A DNA stretch of 64,000 nucleotides from CADEEN01 sp963816315 (GCA_963816315.1 CAWFJZ010000004.1:62001-126000), one strand, 5' to 3'. Shown: positions 19,587-30,060, numbered from the stretch's first letter. Notes: generated by a model not told the origin, from the letters alone. Numbers and translations: made by a program.

Positions 19587-20912
19587 TCAGAGCAGATCCT
19601 TCAGGCGAGCGTAAGCCATGCCGAGCACCAGCGCCGGTGTGCGCAGCGCGGCGCCGCCGGGGAAGGGCAGGTGCTTCAACTTCGCAAAGACATCGAAGCG
19701 CGAGGCATCGCCGGCCATCGCTTCGGCCACCAGCTTGCCGGCCAGGCCGGTGAGCGCCAGGCCGTGGCCCGAAAAGCCTTGCAAGTAATAGACCCGATCG
19801 CCGAACTCCGGCAGGCGGCCGAAATCCGGCGCGCGGTTCATCGAGATATCGACGAAGCCGCCCCAGGCGTACTCGGCCTGCACGCCGCGCAGTTGCGCAA
19901 AGGTGGTCTGCATGCGCTGCGCCATCGACGTGGCCAGGTCCATCGGCGTGCGCGTGCTGTAGCTGACGCGCCCGCCGTAGAGCAGGCGGTGATCGGGCGT
20001 GGTGCGGAAGTAGTCGAGCACGAAGTTGTTGTCGCAGACCGCGGCGCCGCAGGGGATCAGCGACGCGGCGAGTTCGGGTGCGACCGGCGCGGAGCAGACG
20101 ATGTAGGTGCCGACCGGCATGATGCGCGCGCCGAGCGTGGGCGCGAGCGACGGCGACAGCGCCTGCAGATAGACGTTGCCGGCCAGCAGCACATGGCGCG
20201 CGCGAAGGGTGGCGCCGTTGGCTCGTCGTCAGGCGAACACCCGCCGCTTCGTTGTTGAGCGCGGTGACCGCGCGTGTTCTCGTGCAGCGACACGCCCAGC
20301 GATGCCGCTGCCTTCGCCAGGCCCAGCGTGTACTTCAGCGGATGCAGATGGCCCGAGCGCGGGTCGTGCGCGGCGGCGACATAGCGCGGGCTGTCGATCC
20401 ACTGCGGCAGGTCGCTGCGCGTCGACCCAGGTCAGCGCATGCTCGTAGCGTTCGGCCAGCAGATCGACCTCGTCGCGCAGCGCCCGCGCCTTGCGCGCAT
20501 TCATCGCCACGCCGAGGTAGCCGTCGCGCCAATCGCAGTCGATGTCGAAGCGCGCGATGCGCTCGCGGATCAGATCGAGCGCTTCGAGCGACATCGCGAA
20601 GACCTGCCGCGCGGCGTCGCGGCCGAGCTGGTCTTCGATCGTCGTGATGTCGCAGGCCAGGCCGTAGATCGCCTGGCCGCCGTTGCGCCCGCTGGCGCCG
20701 TGGCCGATGGTCTGTGCTTCGAGCAGCGTGACGGCAAAGCCGCGGTCGCGCAGCTCAATTGCCGCCGACAGGCCCGCCAGGCCACCGCCGACCACCGCCA
20801 CGTCGCATGCAACTTCCCCCGCCGGCAGCGGCGCGAACGCCTGAGTGCGGGGCGCGGTCGCGGCGTAGTACGAATGCCGCGTCAGCTCGCGATCGGTCTC
20901 GACGAAAGACAT
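19587..20912 (-). CDS. puuB: Gamma-glutamylputrescine oxidoreductase PuuB (three frame breaks)
   Basis: FAD-dependent amine oxidase that converts gamma-glutamylputrescine to the aldehyde, releasing ammonia and hydrogen peroxide. The dinucleotide-binding motif VAVVGGGLAGLSAAIELRD is near residue 40, and RNGGQAIYGLACD follows. The C-terminal part has FDYFRTTPDHRLLYGGRVS-like and YLQGFSGHGLALTGLAGKL segments of the DAO family. Extra bases near 20420, 20272 and 20220 split the central 70 residues across three frames; each segment is recognisable (for example PQWIDSPRY, then VTALNNEAA). Confidence 0.9.
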
Positions 20913-20957
20913 GCGGTAAGCGCTAGGCAGCGTCCTTTGCTGTGATGGCTGTGAACG

Positions 20958-22266
20958 TCATGCGTTCTTCCTGATCGCGTTGCCGAGCACATCGACGATG
21001 CGCTCGAGATGGGCCTTCTCGACGATCAACGGCGGCGACAGCGCGACGATGTCGCCGGTGGTGCGCACCAGCACGCCTTGCTCCCAGCATTCGAGAAAGA
21101 CATTGAAGGCGCGCTTGGCCGGCTCGCCGGGCAGCGGCGCCAGCTCGACACCGCCGACCAAACCGAAGTTGCGCGTGTCGATGACGTTCGGCAGCCCCTT
21201 CAAAGAATGCACCGCGTCGGCGAACGTGCCGGCCATCTGCTGCGCGCGCGTCAGCAGGCCTTCGTCGGCATAGGTTTCGAGCGTGGCCAGGCCAGCGGCG
21301 CAGGCGAGAGGATGCGCCGAGTACGTGTAGCCGTGGAAGAACTCGATCAGGTGCTCGGGGCCTTGCATGAAGGCGTCGTAGATGCCTTGCTTGGCGATCA
21401 CCGCGCCCATCGGCACGGCGCCATTGGTGATGCCCTTGGCGCAGGCGATCAGGTCCGGCGTGACGTTGAACGTCTGCGCTGCGAACGCATTGCCGGTGCG
21501 GCCGAAGCCGGTGATGACCTCGTCGAAGATCAAGCAGGATGCCGTGCTTGTCGCAGATCGCGCGCAGGCGCTCCAGGTAACCCTTGGGGGGGATCAGCAC
21601 GCCGGTCGATCCGGCGATCGGCTCGACGATGACGGCGGCGATCGTGCTCGCGTCGTGCAGCGTCACCATGCGCTCGAGATCGTCGGCGAGGTCGGCGCCA
21701 TGCTCCGGTTGTCCGACGGCAAACGCGTTTTTCGACAGATCGTGCGTGTGCCGCATGTGATCCACACCGGCGAGCAGCGTACCGAACATCTTGCGGTTGG
21801 CGACGATGCCGCCGACCGAGATGCCGCCGAAGTTGACGCCGTGATAACCGCGCTCGCGGCCGATCAGCCTTGTGCGCGAGCCTTCGCCGCGCACGCGGTG
21901 GTAGGCGATGGCCATCTTCAGCGCCGTCTCCACCGACTCAGAGCCGGAGTTGGTGAAGAAGACCTTGTTCATGCCCGCCGGTGCCAGCCCAGCGACTTTT
22001 TCTGCGAGTGCAAAGGCCTTCGGATGCGCCATCTGGAACGGCGGCGCGAAGTCGAGTTCGGCCGCCTGCTCGGCAATCGCCTTGACGATCTTCGGCCGCG
22101 CGTGGCCGGCATTGACGCACCACAGGCCGGCCACGCCGTCGAGGATCTGCCGGCCCTCCGGAGTCCAGAAGTACATGCCCTCGCTCCTGGCCAAGAGGCG
22201 CGGCGCCTTCTTGAACTGGCGGTTGGCGGTGAAGGGCATCCAGTAGGCGTCCATGCGTTCAGCCAT
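20958..22266 (-). CDS. Omega-amino acid:pyruvate aminotransferase (one frame break)
   Basis: Class III PLP aminotransferase closest to beta-alanine/omega-amino acid:pyruvate transaminase. The start at 22266 (MAERMDAYWMPFTANRQF) is chosen because a GGAG lies seven bases upstream; an in-frame ATG at 22278 has none. Motifs: GVAGLWCVNAGHARP, FFTNSGSESVETALKMA, RGYHGVNFGGISVGG, EPIAGSTGVLIPPKGYLER, DEVITGFGRTGNAF and the PLP lysine in ACAKGITNGAVPMG. One extra A at 21532-21533 breaks the frame. In this block it may handle 3-aminopropanal- or GABA-derived amino groups; the substrate is not certain. Confidence 0.88.
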
Positions 22267-22377
22267 GTCGATCTCCATGCGATGTGAGGTGGGATGGAGC
22301 GGGCAGTGTGCCCCCTTGCCCCACGGGCCTGAGCTTACCCGCGCGGCCGCAGTATCGACACGACCGCGGCGCGGGAG

Positions 22378-23298
22378 CTACTTCGCTCGCGCCACGCGGC
22401 TGCACAGGTAGGTCCAGACGAAGTGCGCCGCAGCGTAGCTCGTCAACTCCGCATGGTCGTACGGCGGCGCGACTTCGACGCAGTCCATGCCGACGCAGTC
22501 GAACGCTGCGAGTCCTTCGAGCAGCGACAGCACCTGGTTCGTGGACAGGCCGCCCGGCTCGGGCGTGCCGGTGCCTGGGGCAAAGGCGGGGTCGAGGCAG
22601 TCGATGTCGAGGCTGACGTAAAGCGGTGGATTGCCCTGGGCGGCCATGCGGCGCCGCAGGTCGTCGAGCACGAAGTACAGCTGCGTCGGGCTCTCGAGGC
22701 CGCGGAGCGCGCGCGCCGTGTAGATCGCGCCGCCCTGGTCGCGCACGTACTCGCGCGCGGCGCGCTCGCCGGCCGAGCGGATGCCGAGCTGCATGAAGCA
22801 TTCCTTGACGACCAAGCCTTCTTCGATCGCTTCATAGACCCAGGTGCCGTGGCCGCTGGGCTCGCCGAAATGGTCTTTCCAGGTGTCGCAGTGGGCGTCG
22901 AAGTGCAGCACCGCGAGCGGCCGGCCGAGGCGTTTTCTGTACTCGCGCAACAAGGGCAGCGTGATCGAGTGGTCGCCGCCGAGCCAGGCCATGTGATGCC
23001 GTGCCAGCAGCGGCGCGATCAGCGGCGCCATCGCTTCGCGCATCGCCGCCAGGCTGGTGTTGGGCAACGCAAGGTCGCCGGCGTCGCCGAGCAGGCCGAG
23101 CGGGCTGACGTTGAAGTGCGGATGCGTGCCGTCGCACAGCATGTGGCTCGCGGTGCGGATCGCGCGCGGGCCGAAGCGCGCACCAGGCCGGTTGGTGGTG
23201 GCGCCGTCCCAGGCGACGCCGGCCACCGCGTAGGGCTGCGCGAGGGCTGAGGGAGCTTTCAGGAACGCCGTGTTCGATTCGAAGGCAAAGCCGGACAT
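22378..23298 (-). CDS. speB: Agmatinase
   Basis: Binuclear manganese ureohydrolase that splits agmatine into putrescine and urea. The start at 23298 (MSGFAFESNTAFLKAPSAL) fits the family length of about 306 residues. Metal-binding motifs are GGDHSITLPLL, VLHFDAHCDTW and SLDIDCLDPAFAPGTGTPEP. It is the first gene of the polyamine block and is divergent from aceA. About 110 bases without a gene separate it from the next aminotransferase; I see no terminator there. Guanidinobutyrase-type specificity is an alternative. Confidence 0.9.
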   Translation of the reverse strand: MSGFAFESNTAFLKAPSALAQPYAVAGVAWDGATTNRPGARFGPRAIRTASHMLCDGTHPHFNVSPLGLLGDAGDLALPNTSLAAMREAMAPLIAPLLARHHMAWLGGDHSITLPLLREYRKRLGRPLAVLHFDAHCDTWKDHFGEPSGHGTWVYEAIEEGLVVKECFMQLGIRSAGERAAREYVRDQGGAIYTARALRGLESPTQLYFVLDDLRRRMAAQGNPPLYVSLDIDCLDPAFAPGTGTPEPGGLSTNQVLSLLEGLAAFDCVGMDCVEVAPPYDHAELTSYAAAHFVWTYLCSRVARAK

Positions 23299-23330
23299 GG
23301 CGCTCGTTCGCAAGGGCTGAAGGGCTGGCG

Positions 23331-23357
23331 ATGATACGGAGCGGCCTCGTTTTGCAA
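23331..23357 (-). promoter_or_regulatory. Candidate speB promoter
   Basis: On the minus strand a TATCAT (23331-23336) resembles a sigma-70 -10 box, with TTGCAA (23352-23357) 15 bases upstream as a possible -35. The start of speB is 33 bases downstream of the -10. The spacing is shorter than ideal, so this is a suggestion. Confidence 0.35.
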
Positions 23358-23370
23358 TCGCGGCACCGCG

Positions 23371-23448
23371 TTCCGGATAGCGGAATACTGCTATCCGGAG
23401 GCAACACACGAGATTTTGTGCAGAGCAACAGGATTCCGCTTTGCGGGA
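23371..23448. promoter_or_regulatory. Two TTCCG-N5-CGGAA-like operator candidates in the speB/aceA intergenic region
   Basis: TTCCGGATAGCGGAA at 23371-23385 is a perfect inverted repeat of TTCCG around five bases. TTCCGCTTTGCGGGA at 23434-23448 is the same pattern with one mismatch. The first also belongs to a larger inverted repeat with 10-base arms, TCCGGATAGC (23372-23381) and GCTATCCGGA (23390-23399). IclR-family regulators commonly bind sites of this shape, but no regulator gene is in the window. Placement just upstream of the proposed speB -35 suggests control of the polyamine block. Confidence 0.5.
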
Positions 23449-23469
23449 TGATCAGATCAAGTCATTGAT

Positions 23470-23503
23470 TTGATTGAGAAAGATTTTTTGTCTTATATAA
23501 GAC
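23470..23503 (+). promoter_or_regulatory. aceA promoter with overlapping palindrome
   Basis: TTGATT (23470-23475), a 17-base spacer, and TTATAT (23493-23498) form a plausible sigma-70 promoter for aceA. The -10 box lies inside the perfect 14-base palindrome GTCTTATATAAGAC (23490-23503), so a protein bound there would block RNA polymerase. The 5' leader is about 60 bases and ends in an AAGGAG ribosome site nine bases before the aceA ATG. Confidence 0.6.
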
Positions 23504-23564
23504 ATAAGTCAACTCTCCCGGCTACGATCGCGCCATTCCGCTTCTCAACTCAAGGAGTTTTCGC

Positions 23565-24899
<1,335 letters not shown>

Positions 24900-24924
24900 C
24901 AGGGCTGAAGCCCTTTCCGCAGAG

Positions 24925-24949
24925 GGCCCGGCGCTGCCGGGCCTTTTTT
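24925..24949 (+). terminator. Rho-independent terminator after aceA
   Basis: Perfect 8-bp stem GGCCCGGC / GCCGGGCC with a GCT loop, followed by six T residues, 26 bases after the aceA stop. Confidence 0.95.
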
Positions 24950-25037
24950 ATGCACGCGCGCGCTCGGCCACACCAAACGCGCCATGCATGCGGCAACATC
25001 GCGAACGTTCGTCAAAAAGACATTGTGGAGAACCACC

Positions 25038-26444
25038 ATGAAGTCCGCGAATCCATCACGCGCGCTGATCCTCGCTGCCGCTGCTTTCATGAGTTCGGTC
25101 TGTGCCCAGACGCTGACTTCTCACCAGCAACTCGCGCGCGACATCCACAAGGAACTGGTCGAGATCAACACCGTGACGGCCACGGGCGATACGCTCAAGG
25201 CCGCGGAAACAATGGCGCAGCGCTTGAAAGCGGCAGGCTTCGCGGATGCCGACGTGAGGGTCCTTTCGCCGGCGCCGCGCAAGGGGAACCTGGTCGCGCG
25301 GCTGCGCGGCACCGGCGCTCGAAAGCCGATCCTGCTGCTCGCCCACCTCGACGTCGTCGACGCCAAGCCCGAGGACTGGTCGGTCGATCCCTTCAAGCTC
25401 TTGGAGAAGGACGGCTATCTCTACGGGCGCGGTGTGTGGGACGACAAGTTCATGGCCGCGGTCTTCGTCGCCAACCTGATCCGCTACAAACAAGAAGGCT
25501 ATCGGCCCGACCGGGATCTGATCGTCGCGCTGGAAGCGGACGAAGAGATTCTCGATGCCAATGCGATGGGCATCCAGTGGCTGCTGAAGAACCACCGCGA
25601 CCTGATCGATGCCGAGTTCGCGCTGAACGAGGGCGGGGGCGTCGCGCTGAAAGACGGCAAGCCCTTGCGCAACGCCTTTCAGACCAGCGAGAAGGTGTCG
25701 TTCAGCTACCGGCTCGAAGTCAAGAATCGTGGCGGACACAGTTCGCTGCCGTCCAAGGACAACGCGATCTATCACCTGGCCGAGGGCTTGGCGCGGCTTG
25801 CGCGCTTCGATTTCCCGATCCAGTTGAACGACACCACGCGCGCCTTCTTCGAACGCGCGGCCGCGCTCGAAGAGGCTCAGGTCAAGGCCGACATGCGGGC
25901 CGTGGCTTCCGCCGCACCGGACGCGGCTGCCGCGGCCCGCCTGTCGGCCACGCCCGCCTACAACGCGCAACTGCGCACGACCTGCGTCGCGACCTTGCTG
26001 GAGGGAGGGCACGCCGTCAACGCGTTGCCGCAAACCGCGCGCGCCAGCGTGAACTGCCGCATCCTGCCCGGCGAGCCCATCGAAGAAGTCCAGAAGACAC
26101 TGGTTCGCGTTCTCGCCGATGATCAGATTTCCGTCACGCCCATCGGCACGCCTGTCCCTAGCCCGCCGTCGCCGCTGAACCCGGAGATCGTGCGCACGGT
26201 CGAGCGGCTGTCAGCCGAGTTTTGGCCGGGCATTCCCGTCATCCCGACGATGCTGGCGGCTGCAACAGACGGCAGCTTCTTGCGCAACGCGGGCATCCCG
26301 ACATACGGTCACTCGGGACTCGCCACCGATGTGGTCGATGTTCGCATTCACGGAAAAGACGAGCGCATCCTCGTCAAGTCCTTTCTCGATGGGCACGAGT
26401 ATCTCTACCGGTTGGTCAAAGCCCTGTCGTCGGATTCAAAGTGA
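25038..26444 (+). CDS. Periplasmic M20-family metallopeptidase
   Basis: Zinc-dependent exopeptidase or amidase of the M20/M25/M40 group. The start at ATG 25038 is chosen because a GGAG precedes it and a clean signal peptide follows (SRALILAAAAFMSSVCAQ), so the enzyme acts in the periplasm. Metal ligands are visible in LLLAHLDVVDAKPEDW, GRGVWDDKFMA, ALEADEEIL and PTYGHSGLA. The lid or dimerisation domain (about residues 200-310) contains NRGGHSSLPSKDNAIYHL. It has its own terminator after aceA upstream and a large hairpin downstream. The substrate is unknown; the family includes dipeptidases and acyl-amino-acid hydrolases. Confidence 0.88.
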   Translation: MKSANPSRALILAAAAFMSSVCAQTLTSHQQLARDIHKELVEINTVTATGDTLKAAETMAQRLKAAGFADADVRVLSPAPRKGNLVARLRGTGARKPILLLAHLDVVDAKPEDWSVDPFKLLEKDGYLYGRGVWDDKFMAAVFVANLIRYKQEGYRPDRDLIVALEADEEILDANAMGIQWLLKNHRDLIDAEFALNEGGGVALKDGKPLRNAFQTSEKVSFSYRLEVKNRGGHSSLPSKDNAIYHLAEGLARLARFDFPIQLNDTTRAFFERAAALEEAQVKADMRAVASAAPDAAAAARLSATPAYNAQLRTTCVATLLEGGHAVNALPQTARASVNCRILPGEPIEEVQKTLVRVLADDQISVTPIGTPVPSPPSPLNPEIVRTVERLSAEFWPGIPVIPTMLAAATDGSFLRNAGIPTYGHSGLATDVVDVRIHGKDERILVKSFLDGHEYLYRLVKALSSDSK

Positions 26445-26461
26445 CGGCCGCATGTTCGATC

Positions 26462-26517
26462 TCTCGGCAAAGCAGAAGCGGGGCCCGAGGGCCCCGCTTC
26501 TGCTTTGACTGCCGAGA
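26462..26517. terminator. Large bidirectional terminator hairpin
   Basis: An inverted repeat with arms AAAGCAGAAGCGGGGCCC (26469-26486) and its perfect complement (26489-26506), extended by outer arms TCTCGGC (26462-26468) and GCCGAGA (26511-26517). It lies between the convergent M20 peptidase and csbD genes and probably ends both transcripts. Confidence 0.88.
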
Positions 26518-26523
26518 CGCCGA

Positions 26524-26709
26524 TCAGCGCTTCTTCACCACTTCCTTGACGTCTTCCTTGACGTCGCCGACCTTGGCGCGGCCCTGGCCGACGTTCTTCT
26601 CGACGCGGCCTTCGTTTTCCATCTTCTTGTTGCCGACGAGGTCGCCGACCTCTTCCTTGATCTTGCCGGCAGCCTGGTCGATGCGACCCTTGACTTGGTC
26701 CTTGTTCAT
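26524..26709 (-). CDS. CsbD-family stress-response protein
   Basis: Small hydrophilic 61-residue protein, rich in lysine and glutamate: NKDQVKGRIDQAAGKIKEEV, then DLVGNKKMENEGRVEKNVGQ. This matches the CsbD family, whose members are induced by general stress but whose molecular role is unknown. An AGGAG site precedes the ATG. It stands alone between a large hairpin and about 115 bases in which I see nothing further. Confidence 0.92.
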   Translation of the reverse strand: MNKDQVKGRIDQAAGKIKEEVGDLVGNKKMENEGRVEKNVGQGRAKVGDVKEDVKEVVKKR

Positions 26710-26824
26710 GCGTGCTCCTGTGAAACGGTGAAAGTAGGGCCTTCACTGTCGGGCCGCGGCAGGCCGGGGTCTGTCGGACAACGGCTCCTCAGACGCTTCC
26801 CCTGCACCGACACCGGCACGTCGA

Positions 26825-28807
26825 TCAAGGCGCGAGCAAGCGCTCTTCGACGAACCTCACCATCGCGTAGAACAAAAGTCCGCGTTCTCCTTGCGCGCAA
26901 AACCGTGCCCTTCGTTTTCGCCGCGCAGGTACCACACCGGCAGGCCGTTGGCGCGCACCTTGGCCACGATCTGCTCGCTCTCGGTGAACGGCACGCGCGG
27001 ATCGTTCTTGCCCTGCACGACGAACAGCGGTTTGCTGATCCTGTCGGCGTTGTTCAGCGGCGCGGTCTTCTCCATCCAGGCCCGCGTCGCCGGGTCGCGC
27101 TCGTCGCCGTACTCGACGCGGCGCAGGTCGCGGCGGTAGCTCTCGGTGTTGGTGAGGAAGGTGGCGAAGTGGCTCGGCCCGACGATCGGCACGCCGCCGA
27201 CGATGCGGTCGCTGTAGTGCACGGCCACAGCCAGCGTCATGTAGCCGCCGTAGCTGCCGCCGGTGACGAGCACACGCTGCGCATCGAGGTCGGGCTGCTG
27301 CGCAATCCAGTCGAGCAGGGCGCCGATGTCCTTCACCGAGTCTTCGCGTTTGATGCCGTCGTCGAGCGTCAGAAAGGTCTTGCCGTAGCCCGACGAGCCG
27401 CGCACGTTGGGCTCGATGACGGTGACGCCGAGTTCTTGCACGAAGTAGTTCCAGCGGTTCTGAAAGCCCATCTGTGCCTGCGCTTCCGGTCCACCGTGGA
27501 CCCTGACGATCACCGGCCGCTTGCCGACAAAGCGCGCCGGCGGGCGGGTGACGATGGCCGACAGCGGCAAGCCGTCGAAGCTCTTCCAGCGCACCAGCGA
27601 CTGTTCGGCAAAAGCGGACGCATCGATCCCCGGCGGCGCCTGCGCACGCGTCCACTGCTCGCTGCGTCCGCTCGCGGGGTCGAGCGCGAACAGCTCGCTC
27701 GGGCCTTTGGCGCTGTTGACCGAATAGGCCATGCGTTGCAGGCCGCGGTGGAAGCCCATGCTGCCGATCTGGCCGGCCGGCACGGCAGGCGCCGCGGTTT
27801 CTTTCAACGTCGCGGCATCGAACACGCGCAGCTCGTCGCGGCCATCGACGTTGACCTGCGCGACGATCCAGCGCCCGTCGTCGGACAGCGCCGCGCCGGT
27901 CACGTCCCAGCGGATATGGCTGGTCAGGCTCGTCAGCGCGCCGTTGGCCACTTCGAGCGCCATCAGCTCGCGGAATTCGCCGGCGCGGTCGCTGATCACG
28001 TACCAGGCGTTTGCCGTCCTTGGAGAACCCGGCATCGAAGTGCGTGGCCCTGATCGATTCGCCCGCGGCCGGCAGCAATTGCCGCTGCGCGCCGCTGGCC
28101 ACATCGACCCGCCAGACCTGCGATTCGGCCGCGGAGAGGTAGCGCGTGAAGGCCACGCTGCGGCCGTCGTCTGACAGCGAGCCGCCGAACCAGCCGGGGC
28201 CCGGCAGATCGGCCAGCTTGCGCTTCGATGTCGGCTGCTCGGGATCGACGATCCACAGCGCGGTGTCGATGCGCGGCCGCGATCCGCCCTGCGCCGTGCG
28301 GTCCAGCGGCACCGCGGTGTAGAGCAGTTGCGACGTGGCCCGCACCCAGCCGACGATCTGGTGCGCTTCATCCGGATGGGTCAGCAGCGTGCTCTGGCGC
28401 GTGGCTAAGTCCAGGTGGTAAATCTGGGCGGCCTCGTCGCCGCCTTGCGAGCGCTCGAAGACGATGTAGCGGCCCTGGCGCGGCTCCCAGCTCGCGCGCG
28501 TGATCGGCTCGGCGCCGTCGGTCAGTTGCTGCAACTCGCCGAGCGGCCGATCGAGCCGGTAGATGCGCTGCACGTTGTCGCCGGCCTTGCGGTGCGCTAC
28601 CAACATCTCGTTGTTCGTCGGATGCCACTCGACGAAGCTGTGGCCGCGAAACTCGGTGTAGCGGGTCACGCGATCGACCAGCGACATCGGGATCGGCGGG
28701 ATGCCCTGCGCCAGCAGGTTGTCGTTCGGCGCGAGCACCGGCGCCGACGGTGCACTGGCGCAGGCCGAGAGCAGCGCGGCCAACGAGAGGGCGAACCACT
28801 GGTGCAT
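26825..28807 (-). CDS. S9 prolyl-oligopeptidase-family lipoprotein (two frame breaks)
   Basis: Serine peptidase of the S9 family with an N-terminal beta-propeller and C-terminal alpha/beta-hydrolase domain. The start at 28807 (MHQWFALSLAALLSAC) gives a lipobox LSAC, so it is probably anchored in the outer or inner membrane facing the periplasm. Propeller segments include WHPTNNEMLVAHRKAGDNVQ and FTRYLSAAESQVWRVDV. The catalytic serine is in VTGGSYGGYMTLAV, the aspartate in QGKNDPRVPFTE, and the histidine in NEGHGFARKEN. The frame breaks at the TTT near 28011 and again near 26875, just before the last 15 residues (FYAMVRFVEERLLAP). Exact specificity is unknown. Confidence 0.88.
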   Translation of the reverse strand: MHQWFALSLAALLSACASAPSAPVLAPNDNLLAQGIPPIPMSLVDRVTRYTEFRGHSFVEWHPTNNEMLVAHRKAGDNVQRIYRLDRPLGELQQLTDGAEPITRASWEPRQGRYIVFERSQGGDEAAQIYHLDLATRQSTLLTHPDEAHQIVGWVRATSQLLYTAVPLDRTAQGGSRPRIDTALWIVDPEQPTSKRKLADLPGPGWFGGSLSDDGRSVAFTRYLSAAESQVWRVDVASGAQRQLLPAAGESIRATHFDAGFSKDGKRLVRDQRPRRRIPRADGARSGQRRADEPDQPYPLGRDRRGAVRRRALDRRAGQRRWPRRAARVRCRDVERNRGACRAGRPDRQHGLPPRPATHGLFGQQRQRPERAVRARPRERTQRAVDACAGAAGDRCVRFCRTVAGALEELRRLAAVGHRHPPAGALCRQAAGDRQGPRWTGSAGTDGLSEPLELLRARTRRHRHRAQRARLVGLRQDLSDARRRHQTRRLGEGHRRPARLDCAAARPRCAACARHRRQLRRLHDAGCGRALQRPHRRRRADRRAEPLRHLPHQHRELPPRPAPRRVRRRARPGDAGLDGEDRAAEQRRQDQQTAVRRAGQERSARAVHRERADRGQGARQRPAGVVPARRKRRARFCAQGERGLLFYAMVRFVEERLLAP

Positions 28808-28812
28808 GGTGT

Positions 28813-29961
28813 TCAGAGTGAAGCGGCGAGCATCTCGCGGTAGTCGTCGCGTGAAGCCAGGCGCGGGTTGGTCTTGTGGCAATGGTCGGCCATCGCGCCG
28901 TCGATGACACGCTCGAACAGATCGGGCGTCACGCCCATCGCGGCCAGGCCGCTCGGCAGGCCGAGGCGGGCGTTGATGTCGCGGATCGCGTCGGCGAGTT
29001 CGGTGCCGCGCGCATCGCACGACGGCAGGCCCATCGCCTGCGCCATGCGCTGCAGGCGCTTGTCGCGCCGCATCGACTCAGCGCCGGCGTTGAAGCGGAT
29101 CACCGCCGGCAGGAAAACCGCGTTCAATGTGCCGTGGTGTAGCTTCGGGTTCACGCCACCGAGGCTGTGCGACAGCGAATGCACGCAGCCCAGGCCCTTC
29201 TGAAACGCCATCGCGCCTTGCATGCTCGCGCTCATCATCTGCCAGCGCGCGTCCATGTCGCTGCCGTCGCGCGTCGCGCGTTCGATGTGCAGCCAGCCGC
29301 GTGCCAGGCCGTCGAGTGCGATGCCGTCTGCGGGCGGGTTGACGGCCGGCGCCATGAAGGTCTCCAGGCAATGCGCGATCGCGTCCATGCCGGTGGCGGC
29401 CGTCAACAGCGGCGGCAGGCCGCGCGTCAGCTCGGGGTCGAGCAGGGCGGCCTTGGGCATCAGGTGCCAGCTGTGAAAGCCGAGCTTGCGGCCGTCCTCG
29501 ACGATGACGATGGCGCCGCGCGCGACTTCGCTGCCGGTGCCTGCCGTCGTCGGCACGGCGATCAGCGGCAGCACACGATCGCTGATCTTCGCGCTGCCGC
29601 CTTCGATCGTGGCGTAGGTTCTCAAGGCGCCGTCGTGCGTTGCCGCGATCGCCAGGCCTTTGGCGAGGTCGATCGACGAGCCGCCGCCGACCGCGATCAG
29701 CCCGTCGCAGCGCTCGGCGTCGAAGACGCGCGCGGCGGCGCGCACCGCGGCTTCGGTCGGGTTCGACGGCGTGCCGTCGAACACCGCATGCGGCATGTCG
29801 GCGAGGGCTGCGAGCGCCTTGTCGAGCACGCCCGCGGCGCGCACTCCCGCGTCGCTGACGACGAGCGGCTTGCGCAGGCCGATGCGCTCGCACTCGCTGC
29901 GCAGCAGTTGCACCGCGCCGGGGTCGAGGTGGATCTGGGTCAGGTACTGGATGTGTGCCAT
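28813..29961 (-). CDS. Iron-containing (class III) alcohol dehydrogenase
   Basis: NAD(P)-dependent dehydrogenase of the Fe-ADH family. The start at 29961 (MAHIQYLTQIHLDPGAVQLL) is preferred to an upstream in-frame start at 29994, as it matches family N-termini. Nucleotide-binding motif GGGSSIDLAKGLA, then PTTAGTGSEVARGA. Metal ligands fall in TGMDAIAHCLETFMAP and GLGCVHSLSHSLGGV, with a further histidine in HHGTLNAVFLP. Closest groups include 1,3-propanediol- and lactaldehyde-type dehydrogenases; maleylacetate reductase is another relative. The stop is five bases from the S9 gene start, suggesting co-transcription. Confidence 0.88.
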   Translation of the reverse strand: MAHIQYLTQIHLDPGAVQLLRSECERIGLRKPLVVSDAGVRAAGVLDKALAALADMPHAVFDGTPSNPTEAAVRAAARVFDAERCDGLIAVGGGSSIDLAKGLAIAATHDGALRTYATIEGGSAKISDRVLPLIAVPTTAGTGSEVARGAIVIVEDGRKLGFHSWHLMPKAALLDPELTRGLPPLLTAATGMDAIAHCLETFMAPAVNPPADGIALDGLARGWLHIERATRDGSDMDARWQMMSASMQGAMAFQKGLGCVHSLSHSLGGVNPKLHHGTLNAVFLPAVIRFNAGAESMRRDKRLQRMAQAMGLPSCDARGTELADAIRDINARLGLPSGLAAMGVTPDLFERVIDGAMADHCHKTNPRLASRDDYREMLAASL

Positions 29962-29984
29962 GCCGCCAGTATCCTTCCGCCGAA

Positions 29985-30060
29985 TGACCCCCAAGCTCGC
30001 TCACGCTCGCTGCCCCCCGAGGGGGCGCGCAGCGGCTTCGGGCGGCCGGGCGCCGCTGCG
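29985..30060. repeat. GC-rich intergenic element
   Basis: The gap before the esterase gene holds ACCCCCAAGCTCGCTCACGC followed by TCGCTGCCCCCCGAGGGGGC and a G+C-rich tail. The CCCCCCGAGGGGGC part is a self-complementary hairpin. I recall similar sequences scattered between genes in Comamonadaceae-like genomes, but only this copy is seen here, so repeat status is a suggestion. Confidence 0.45.

Noticed and set aside
5358..23298. The polyamine genes as a set of decaying pseudogenes
   Set aside because: Breaks are single insertions with intact motifs and no premature stops elsewhere; unrelated genes including cysS show the same kind of break.
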